Positions 24,250 to 35,000 of a DNA stretch of 64,000 bases are shown here, in pieces (position 1 is the first letter of the stretch; the number at the start of each line of letters is the position of its first letter). The position numbers were made by a program, and so were the translations under genes. The notes beneath the pieces were generated by a model. That model ran no database searches and was not told the origin of the DNA. It was given only the letters and a program-made list of their open reading frames with translations. The stretch comes from Brachypodium distachyon (lineage: Eukaryota > Streptophyta > Magnoliopsida > Poales > Poaceae): positions 69,514,355 to 69,578,354 of the forward strand of contig NC_016131.3 of NCBI RefSeq assembly GCF_000005505.3. Direction: 5' to 3'.

Positions 24250-26597
24250 TGAATGCATGTTTTGTTGTCTTTTCTAAGCAACATGAAACACATAAGAGAA
24301 GTGTCTTATCAACCATTGTACACGTCCAAAGACCATATGTTGATTGAGACATGGTATATAATTTTCTCTCCATTAATTAGGCATCCACGTCAACTTTTTG
24401 ACTATATGGCATGATTTTAGATACATGTGAGATGGAGCATTAGAAGAGTCCTATACACACACTTAGGGCATCACCAATAGTTTTGTAACAATTGTTGCTA
24501 AGTTTGCCATGTAGGATTTTTAGATGTTGTCGCAGAGAATAATGAGAAGAGAAAGCAAGTTTATAGTAATATGTAAATCAAGTTATCAACGACAAATCAT
24601 GCACAAACCCCAAGGTGAAATAAGAGAGCAAATATTCATACATCACTTCCTATTGGACCACACTCTATTGGAGTATTTATATAATGTATTGTTGGTCGAT
24701 GATATGGACACTTTAACCTTGAAGCAAGGGAGAGACACTTTTGGGCTCCTTCTGAAAAAATAGACGAGATTGCTTGAACAGGAACACAATCATTAGAGTG
24801 GGGTGGGTAGTTAATGTACTTGGACTTCCATAATTGAGAACGGAGTTCTCAAATAATTCCGTAGAAACACATGCTCCGTATACCATACTATTTCATGAAA
24901 TTGTCATCTAGTTGACAAATGATGAGTTATTTATTATTGGATTGGCGAACATGGCCAGCACCACATGGCACATCTGTCTCAATGAAGCCTAACTTGTTAA
25001 TTTCACCACTTTTCTTTTCTTTTCATAAAACTCCTGTCTGACAACCAGCCACTTTTCTTTCTCTGCTAGCAGTAATAAAGAATAAGACATCGGAAACAAG
25101 CCGACCATTGTTCATCGTCATGATAGTAAGATCAGTTTTAAAAAACTAAAATCCTTTGCAAGCCAGTTTGCCTGCACTATTGATCCTTAATCACGGGGGT
25201 CTTCTGTTTTACACTGCCAAAACGCACAGCCAGCGTGGTCACAATCCAGACCTGAATATAAGTAAAACCTGATGAAGGTTGTTAGCAACATTTACAAAAC
25301 CGTCAGATGGTCCCGTCACATAGGCAAAACACATTTTTTTTTCGTACCTAAAGGTACCTTGCCCTGGCATAGTGCCATGCATCCAGACGCCGGCCACTTA
25401 TCACTCCCCTGCATCTGGGGAACCACTTTGAATCATCCCCACTTTGAATCCTCGATGATTCGTCGTTACCAGGCCTGCCTTACGCTTCTGGATTGTAGCA
25501 GAGGTACTGCAAGGGTCGACAGGTCGTTTAGTTGGGTGCCCAAAGTTCGGTTCACCGGAGATGAGATTGGCAGCATGGTTTGCCAAGCATGAAGCATCGG
25601 AGCAAGATGCGCATAGAACGACGTTCCAAGCTAGAAGAGTTTGTGAGATTTGTCTTGTCAGTGGCAAGGAATAACAAGGGTTGTCTTCCGTGCAGAACAA
25701 ACTCTGCTTATATCCCAAACCAGACTCCGGAAATAAGTGACTTCAATTTGTATAAGAATCTGGAAAAATTCAGGTCACTTATTTTGGGATGGAGGGACTA
25801 GTAAAGTTTACCCGGATTGGCAGGATAGCATGCAATTCCATATCCAAATTAATTTATTTTGAAATAAAAAGGTAAATCGAATTCAAATGTGACTGGGGCA
25901 GAAGCACATGTTATCCTGCTGCAAAGACAGGGGTCTGAAAGCTATCCAAATGTAACTGGTTGGAATAAATTCAAGGGCAACAGTAACATCGAGCAGTGAA
26001 AGCCTGGAGCATGGAGAAACAGCCCTTATCTGACATACCAGTAATATCTGTAGCACGTTTTGCATGTAGATAACACAAGGGTAAATGAGTCAATGCACGA
26101 ACAAAGATCAAACTCAAGGTAATGGTGGGCAGCGGCACAGCCATCGCAACGTTGCCTGGCATTGATGCACCGCTCGGTTGGCGGTGGAAAGGCGTTAACA
26201 CCTGGGGTCGAGGGGAATCTGTTATAACGTTTTTATTTCTCCTTTGTAGTAGCCATGGTCTTTCTGTCCTACAAGTGCCATTGCTACTCAGGCAGTTGAG
26301 TTAGGATTTATGCAAATCAGATCATTTGAATAAATAAATTAACTTTTAAACATTTTACACTTTTATAGTGGGAATCTAGAATCAATCAATTAGCGTAACA
26401 CAAAAAGTCACCATAACCTCTAATATTTGTGGTAAATTGTGTGTAAATATCCTGGATTGAATAATGTTGTAACCAAGCATCCAAGATGGGACACCAAAGC
26501 TTTAACATCATGATCATGCTACATACCAACAACAGCTTAATAAAAGGATGCATATCTGCCCGACGAAAATAAGTTCCAGTCTGGCCCTCTTTACAGC
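24250..26597. other. Spacer between LINE/MITE cluster and seryl-tRNA synthetase 3' end
   Basis: AT-rich DNA with no supported gene. 24465-24530 (GGGCATCACCAATAGTTTTG) resembles the terminus of another grass MITE family, but I could not find its partner. The last few hundred bases, before 26597, are presumably the 3' UTR of the minus-strand synthetase gene. Confidence 0.45.
25711..25798. mobile_element. Highly decayed Stowaway MITE
   Basis: The left part TATCCCAAACCAGACTCCGG is followed by AAATAAGTGACTTC; the right part is GGTCACTTATTTTGGGATGG followed by AGGGACTA. Pairing is imperfect and the left CTCCCTCCG end is degraded. Confidence 0.6.
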
Positions 26598-29500
26598 TCA
26601 AGCAGCATTTCCCTGTTAGCGGAGGACAAGAAGAAAAACTCAGATGGTGGATTAATATGTTTTCCTAAAAGACAGAAAAGGTAGAGGCACTGAAAATACC
26701 TTAGGTTTAGACTTATTGGGTTTGGAGTCAGCAGCTTGTTTGCTATCAAGAGGTTTCTTGAAAGGAAGGAAATCTATTCCACCCATGAATGGTCGCAGTG
26801 CCTTTGGCACTTCAACACCATCCTCCTTCTGGAAGTTCTCCAGAATACAGCAGAGGGTCCTCTCAGTTGCAGTCAGTGTAGAATTCAACATATGAACAAA
26901 CTGCTTGGATTGCTCATCATTCTGCAATTTTAACAGAAATCAGTGGTGATAACTGATCAGTCATTTGATCTACAGTGGCAGAAGTAAAGCAGAGTCATGC
27001 CAGCATCCATTTGAAACAAAATCATACCTTTTTCTGGCCAAAGCCTATTCCAAGCCTCCTTGCTTGATAATCTGTGCAATTCGAACAGGACACTAATTCT
27101 CTGTAGGTTTTGGATGCTGGGAACCATGCTTCCAGATCATACTTCTTAGCTGCAGCATCATTAAGAGCACCAGACACAATCGAAACAAGTTGATATGGTA
27201 GGCCAATCTGCAAGATGGACATCATAGAAAGGTTTGAGACATGTCACGAAGACAGAGTCTAAGATATGAACATGTTGTTCAAGGTTGGCAAAGCTTCCAA
27301 TATGTACCTCCTTATAAAAATCTTCTGAATTTTTAATCATCTCTTCATGCAATTCCCAGGAATTATTGTCATTTGGACTTGTAACACAGAACTGTTCAAT
27401 CTTCTCGAACTGGTGGACTCTGAATATGCCAGCTGTGTCCCTCCCGTGCGAACCAGCTTCTTTCCGGAAGCAGGTCGAGTACCCAGCATATCTAAATGGG
27501 CAGAACTTATGATCTTATTACCACTGCGCATTGACTAAAGACAAGCTACCTAAAGTTAGGCATTACCCACCTAATTGGCAAATCGGCAGGATAGATCCGG
27601 TCACCTAGATGGTAAGCACACAGTGGTTGCTCGGATGTAGCTATGAGATACTTTTCCTCTCCGTCTCCTGTTACCTGTAAAATGCAAATAATGTTCATGG
27701 ACATATTATTACAGTATATGCTGGACTAAATAATACTAGAAACATCATCTTCTAGTTCAAATCCAACAATAATTTTTTGGAACTGTACATATTATGTTTA
27801 CAATCAGGGTTTTGACTAGTGTTGATTCAACACTGAAGTCGCCAGACTGTACATGTTATGTTTGCTAGATAGCTAGAACTAGAATTGGAAGGATACTTAC
27901 CTGAGAACCGTTACCAATCTGCCTAAGACATTAATAATACTGGAAGATGTTTACCACAAAGCTGTGAACACAGAAGGGCAAATCGGCAAGAATATGCTAC
28001 CATACTACGAAAAAGCTTTGGAAAATATGGTCTATTTTCAGCAGTACACAAATAAATGCAAGTAGAGTTGCTGAATACATAACACCATAATATGCAAGGG
28101 AACACCTCTTTGGCCTTACTTTGTAAAGCTCCTCATCAAATTGGGCCAACTGGGCACATCTTGCCATAGTTTCCTTTCTCATGAAAAAAGGAGTTTGCAT
28201 TTGAGTGTAGCCTCGTATGCCCAGGAATGCTAGCCCAAAATTTATCAACGCCATGTTCAGGAGGACACCATTACCCTTCAAAAAGTAACCTCTTCCACCA
28301 GCTACATCAGCACCTGTCAAAATTGAATAGGCAACAAAGTATGAGAGGTACCTTAAAATTTAATGAACTTGAGCTATCATGGAAAAAAAGAGAAGCTTGC
28401 TACTTTAACTTGAAGAACGATTCTGCATAAGTTAAATGGAGCATGTATATGCAAACATAAAAGGTTGCTACTAAACTTGATTATATGGAGTGGCATGACA
28501 CAGTTCTCCATCCCATATTGTCAAGGCGATGTACCAACTTTCTTAAGCATGTCTATGACTGCTACAGGGAAGAAAATGCAACAATGTCCTCGATCAACTA
28601 TCTTTATCTTTACTTCTATAAAACAGTCAATTAGTGGCGCTGATCCATCACCTTTGGACAACACCACTATTTTATTGCATCGCACGTTGATTTGCCATAA
28701 ATCATCAAGGTGAGAACGAATATGGATTTTACGATCTATGTAACAGATAATAGAACAATATTCTCTTTAAACATGCTTGTTTTTGTCCGAAGCAATGCAC
28801 GGGTATTGTGCTAGTCAAGGAAGATATCAAACAGGAGCAATAAAGGACAATGGTTTGTGCAGCACTAAAGCACTGAAGTCAGACTTGCTGATACAGAAGT
28901 GGTAGTTGAAACAAGAAAATGCTACCAATGAACAGAATTTTGGTACCTAAGTCTGGCTAAGAAATTTTGCCAAATTAGTCATCGACAACAGCAACCTATT
29001 AGTCATCCACTATTGTGTGCATAGGCACATAGAATTCAGTGGGCAGTGCTGATTATTAAAAATTCATCAAAGAGAAAACCTGTATTGGGTATGCTATTGA
29101 CAGTTGTCATTCTCCCCAAGTTCTGAATAAAGGTTGTTGTGTTACAGAGAGGCATCACAAAATCATAGGCAGTCATTCTAGAATGACTGTCAGAAAAATA
29201 AAATAAGTAATTCATCATGACGACAATCAGCGGGAAAAGGAATATGTAATAGAACATTCAATCAAATTTGAACCGAGCTATCCCAGTAAAGTGGGGAAGT
29301 ATTCAACCAACAGAAAATGTATTTTGAGCACATACCCTTCTCCAGAGCTACAATGTCAAGCATTATGCAAAGATCCACATGATTCTTCAAGTTCCCCTCC
29401 AACCTCCTTTCTCCCCATGTACGTACAATAGCATTGTTTGCCTGTGAGAAGGAACTATCAGATCGCTGGAGCTCAGTTTATTTCAGCTATGTGAAGCAAA

Positions 29501-30347
29501 TCTCAGCAGGAAACACTTCTAGAATTGGACCTAGTCATCGAGAATAGGCATGCCCGGTTGCTCAGAAGAAAAATCAACCAAACTCCACTGAATGCATAAT
29601 ATGTCTTGTATTACTATACTATAGTACCTAAGACGTAATAGGAACTCCGACAGCAGAAACAGGAGAGCGAGAAATAGGTTGAATTGAAGCTAGTAGTTCT
29701 ATGACTTATGTATCACAAATAAGCAATTACTTACACCACTCGTATTATCAAACCAATAATCACTCATTTATCGAAATTTAAGGCTTGCCCTTTCAACACA
29801 CCTCGTCGTTGCTGACGGGCACAGATTCATGCACGAGGTTGCCAATGGTGACGAGCTTGGCATCGAGGGTGCTCTTGGCATCCTGCACCTCCGTCTCCTT
29901 GGCGGCCAATCTGCTCTTAATCTCTTCTGTGCTCTGTATCAGCACCGTTGCATCCAGCCTTTTCTGCAAAGGGCACGCCCACCGTCAAATGCAAATCCAA
30001 AGTACCGCCGTGATACAAAACGAGAGCAAAGCAAAGCAAATCAACGCGAACATACGGCCTTGAGCTTCCCGATCTCCTTGCTGGTTTTGTTGAGCTCCTG
30101 CCGGATCTTGTCAAGCTCAAACTGCCCTGCAGCAATAATAATCCTGGGGCTCAGGGACTGCGGATCGGCAAGGTTTTTGAAGGGGGGAGGGGCCGGGAGA
30201 CGAGGAGCTCTTACTCTGGCGCCACTCCTCGTCGAGCACGATGACCTCGTCGACGAGCTCGACGGAGGCGAAGCGGCTGCGCTGCGAATTGCGTACAAGG
30301 TCAGGGTCGCCGCCCTTCTCCTTGCGGAAGAGGTTGATGTCGAGCAT
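26598..30347 (-). CDS. Seryl-tRNA synthetase, cytosolic type
   Basis: Ten minus-strand coding exons join in frame to 456 residues: 30347-30215, 30126-30056, 29963-29802, 29441-29336, 28313-28120, 27674-27571, 27491-27308, 27207-27028, 26921-26700 and 26612-26598. The N-terminal coiled-coil arm starts [20 protein letters not shown] and includes [19 protein letters not shown]. The class II core has LATSEQPL-like [16 protein letters not shown], motif 2 in [20 protein letters not shown] and [25 protein letters not shown], and motif 3 in [15 protein letters not shown] followed by [11 protein letters not shown]. The enzyme charges tRNA-Ser (and tRNA-Sec where present) with serine using ATP. Length matches cytosolic plant SerRS (about 450), there is no organellar transit peptide before MLDINLF, and the C-terminus is basic ([12 protein letters not shown]). 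All active-site segments are intact. The last exon codes only four residues. Confidence 0.95.
28488..28824. mobile_element. Possible short transposon in SerRS intron 5
   Basis: The intron between 28120 and 27674 is compact, but the intron upstream of exon 5 (28314-29335) contains a block ending CAATGCACGGGTATTGTGCT. This resembles the GCAACGCACGGGCAT terminus common on short grass elements, and is of the same type as the block in the TAG gene intron. An open frame at 28465-28713 inside it has no recognised domain. The 5' limit is a guess. Confidence 0.3.
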
Positions 30348-32091
30348 GTTCTCGTCCGACGGCGGCTAGGAGTGGCGGCGGCGTAGGGGAATGGCCCGTT
30401 CTGAGAAACGATGGCGAGATTTCGTTTTCCTTTTGTTTTTGGGACGGGGAGCAGGGTTTTGGCCAAACGGAAACGGGGCACCCAAGTTAAGTGCGATCCG
30501 ATCATCCATATGGCCAGTTGGCCACCGGGCCGTCCGTTTAGCTTCTTCTTTTGTAATTTCTACATTTCAGCCCATCTCCTCTCCCTTCTCCGTTCCTATT
30601 TTCATATTTCAGCGAGGATCCATCGGTTCCCCCGCCTTATGCCGTCATCTTGGCACCGCGAGTTGGGGGAAAACGGTCCTCTTAGATGCATCCAGAATAT
30701 ATTAGTATTTTGAACTGTGTGGGCATTATCAACAGCACTAGATGCGATGTTGTTCACAATAAAGATATTTTGGTTTCCTCTGTTGTGGGCTTGTGGCAGT
30801 GTCACAGGACCAGAGCGTTTTACTAAAGGTAGGTTCGATGTTTCATATGTATCGTAGATCTGTTTATACGGATTTGATGCGTTTTTGTCAGTGTATAATG
30901 TTGCTTTTGTTGGTCCGATCTTTTGTGGCTTTGGAGTCCTTGTCTTGTGTTATTGTGAAGATTTTGTGGTTGGCGGACCTGTGCATTTAGAGGATCTTTT
31001 CCGGACCAAGTACGTTCAACGCTCTCGGCTTCCCATCTTCGAGGGCCTTTTGAAACTTTTGAACGCGGTCAAGTTTGTGCAAGGATCGAGGAGCAATTTT
31101 GCCATTCCAGTCTAATTACAGTCTATTTGCTGAAGCTCAAACGGTATTTCGAGTTGCAAAGATTGATACCACGAAGATGTCTTCAAGATATTTTGCGGTA
31201 ATTGTTAATTGTAGAGATTATTTTATAATTTTTTGCATCTATGATTCAAATCACTCGCGTGTAAATGATTTTTGAGTTTGAATAAATTTACAGGTGATTC
31301 TAAAATAAAAACTTGCAAACAGACCCTCTAGGTTCTCAAAGTTGCATTATACATCCAGCTCTACGGTCCTTATACGGTAAACTCTGTATTCTGACAGCCT
31401 GGTTCCACACGTCATAGCCTCATGCTGACTCGGTGGTGAGTTTTCTAGAAAACCCCTCCTCTCAGTCTATTTTCCTCCCACGGTTCGCTTCTGCTTCTCT
31501 AGGCGGTCAAAACCCCGCCTGGAGTTGGAGGTATCGAACAGCAACAGGCGCAGACCGAGCCTCCAGGAGGAGCACGTCCTGCGGCCCGTGATGCTGAACT
31601 CCTTCGCTGGTCGTGTAAAAAGAGGAGGAGAGCAATGCTGCCTGGGCGGAGCCTATCGCCGTCCTGGTAGGCTTGCAGGCAAGCGCAACCATCGATCTGC
31701 CCCCATTGCTGGTTTCGAATTAATACTTTGTGTGAAGCTGGTACATGAACAGCGAGCAGATGAGCCCCAAGCTGCCAAGCAGGACGGTGCTCTAGAAGAA
31801 GAGCACTGCTGTAATTTAACTTTTTTTTGAGGGGATTCTGTAATTTAACTCATAAAGAAATTTGTGTACAAAGGGCAGCATGGCCCGGTTCTGCAGATTT
31901 ACAATTGCCTTTACACCGAGAGAAGTTCACAAAAGGGGCAGTTCACCAGCATACAGAAAATGTCCTTGTACCATGGCTACCCACAGATAAGCTGATTCAT
32001 CTATTTTAGCACTGCAGCAGACAGTGGACACACTGGACAGCAAGCATAATATATATGGTGGAACCAAACCAATGATAAAAGCTATGAAATA
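30348..32091. other. Spacer between SerRS 5' end and JAC1-like 3' end
   Basis: 30348-30650 is the SerRS promoter and 5' UTR side. 30700-31800 holds no family I recognise. A tiny poly-T insertion with target duplication lies at 31809-31850. The segment from about 31850 to 32091 is presumably 3' UTR of the JAC1-like gene. Confidence 0.5.
31809..31850 (-). mobile_element. Micro-insertion: poly-T segment with 13-bp target duplication
   Basis: CTGTAATTTAACT occurs at 31809-31821 and again at 31838-31850. Between them are only 16 bases (seven T then GAGGGGATT). A perfect flanking duplication plus a one-sided homopolymer is the mark of target-primed reverse transcription. Read on the minus strand, it is an A-tail preceded by AATCCCCTC, as if only the last few bases of a LINE or SINE were inserted. 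Confidence 0.6.
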
Positions 32092-35000
32092 CTACCCAAA
32101 AGTGACTGAATTGAATTCCTTCCATGCCTCCTGCAGAAACAGAAGGGGGGTCACACTTATTTTGGTTAACTACAACTTTTTTTCTTAACAAAAATACATC
32201 TGCGTAAGAAAAGGTTGCAGGCGTCACTTTGAAACACCTGTTTAAATAATGTTGCAGATATATAGATGTAGATAACTACATATACGCTTATTCATTCTCT
32301 GAGTCCTCAATCTTAGTTCAGAATTCATTCTCGTCTTATTCTTCGACCTAGGTTTTGGATAAAAGTCCCAAGACAAATTTAGAATATCAACTACTCATGA
32401 TAGTCATTCGCCCGTTCAAGCAGGTATGATACTTGAAAATAATTTGTTAATGAGGTTGGGATAAGCACAATTGCACATTTTAGATATTTTAGAAGATAGA
32501 AACTGTAAAAATAAGGCAACAAGCCAATAACACTGAAGCAGAACCAGAAGCAGAACTATATAATATCAAACTGGTATCGATGTATTCCAGTTCTAGTCCA
32601 TTAGAAAAGGCATATTTAATCAAGGGTACCTGTAGAATTTCAAAAACCTTTTCTGCTATATACTTCTGATGCATGGCAGCTCCTCGCTGTTGCAGCTTAT
32701 CTGGATGAAGACATAACAGTGCCTTCTGATAAGCTTTCTTAACCGCTGATCCTTCAATTATGTTAACCAATGGAACTGGTTTCCATCCACTCTCAGGCCA
32801 GAGAACCTACAGAACCTCATGAAGTTAAAAATAATAATATAGTCCCGATTCATCATCTTATACTCTAAAGAGAAAATAAATAGGAAAACCTTCTTCTGGT
32901 ATATGTTAGAGAGGGAGACATTAAAAACTGTGCGCACTACTTGGCACTGCTCTAGAGTGCACAATTAAAGTAGGAAGATGATAGTAACTTCTTTTTAAAT
33001 GGATTAGTGCAAAAGATGAGTCAGCAAAATTTGCAAATGTGGGTTTGAAAGCATTGAGAGTTAGCACACACTAAAATATTCGATACAACAGAAATTCTTG
33101 CACTTACATAATGCAGTGTAGAAAGCAATGACCGAATATTTCCTTCTTTTCCCTTTGACCATTCCCGGATTTTAGAGTCAGATATCTAGGTTGAAAACAA
33201 GCAAGAGATATAAGAGAACGGTAACTGGAAAGAAAGAACTTGAGGACTCCGGTCTGTATTCTACTTGGTACCTTTATTTGCTCTTTTTCCTTGTCATCAC
33301 GAAGAACATTATCTTCAGGAAAATGCTCAACCTGGTTTTGTAAATGAAGAGTTGGTAGCATGTGCGTTAGGTTAGTCTGACGGACTGAGAGACAGGCATT
33401 TTTGTTTCTTAGTCTGGTTTCCAAAATGGAATGTGATAAAATGCTGGTGCCTTCTGAGACAATGAATTAGCACTACGCTAGGTTCACTGTTTAATTAAAA
33501 AAAACTGATGATTTCTTACATCATTTCCTATTTTAGATATTGTTCTTTTCCGGTGTTGGTTCTGAGTCAAATTGCTGAATATAGCAGGTATGGCAGTTAA
33601 AAGGTGCAAAGTTTGGATCTCCAGAGGCAAGGATAACAGAATGTGGAGCTGTGTTGTCTTCAAAATATTGTACTAGCAGGTAGCAAATCATGTATAAATG
33701 TAAAACTAATGTATTTTTACTCACTCAAAACCATCATCAGATGACAGTTTTCGGTGCTCAGGTAGGCCTATCCATTCCATGTGATTCTGAGATATGAAAC
33801 TTGGTTGTGGCTAATATATCTGTTATTTGCGGATGTGGATACTGTTTTGTAATACATGTTAAAAGTAAATGAAAGAAAAAAAAAGTGTTCACATAATTTT
33901 TTGAGGGAAAAGACGGTCGATCCCCGTCATTCGATTAGAAAGGAAGAAGTTACTGTACAAGGGGTCCTAAGCAAGGTCCCCTGGGAGAGTTATTGAAAAC
34001 GCCTAATCTTCCGGGTCAGTGGAGCAAAAAAAGTTCACATAATCAAGAGGGCTTTGGAAACCAGCAAAAAACTAGCCATTACCAATAAAATCGACCAGTT
34101 ACAAGAAGTCATGGTCTTGTGCCTCAAATTATGTAAATGTCTCACTCAAAGACATATTGGTTAGTACTCCCTCCGATCCAAATAAGTGTCTCAGATTTAG
34201 TACAACTTTGTACTAACTTAGTACACAATCTGAGACATTTATTATGGATCGGAGGTACTCCCTCCGTTCCATAATTCTTGTCGAAATATTACATGTATCT
34301 AGACACCTTTTAGGAATAGATGAATCCATTTTTAGGCAAATTTGAGACAAGAATTATGGAACGGAGGGAGTAGTTATTAACTGCATAGCAGTTATATGTA
34401 TATCAGTAAGCAATTTCTGTGACGGTTACAAACTAGCTGGATTAGCCTGATGGTTTTATGGAGAAACCAATTGTATTAGCTTAGACCAACAACAGTTCAT
34501 TTTTATTTTATATAACAGAAAGACTTTGCACATACCACGCATCCTTCAATATCTTCCAGGTGACTTTCCTCACGACCTACTGTGTCAGGCACCTTTTCTT
34601 CGGTCTTGACATGTATTGACTCTAACAAACACAATAAGAGAAAACATTGCATCAGTGAGTTCTAGGAGATTACAGAAACAGCACAAGTTCAATAATGATA
34701 ATATCAGACCAATCTGACAAAACATGCCTCTTACAAACCAACTTCTGGAAAAGCTGCGACCAAATATGAAAAAACCACCTACACTGATCCCACTACTACA
34801 TTCTGAGTATTGCAAGTCCTCCAAAATGTTAAGAGCAAACATAAAAAGGATGTGAGCGTTTATGGGCAGCAGGAGTATGGAGAAAAACAATATTTTTTCT
34901 TTTTTTCCGAGCACTCATTCATCCATTAAGAAGATGGAATCAAGACATAAATACATGCGGAGGGGTCAAACAATGTGGTTTTGCTGGTTAAAGTTAGTCC

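Noticed and set aside
33533..33724. 60-codon minus-strand frame as a JAC1-like exon
   Set aside because: Entering it in phase from exon 6 gives an immediate stop, and its own stop precedes the only good donor.
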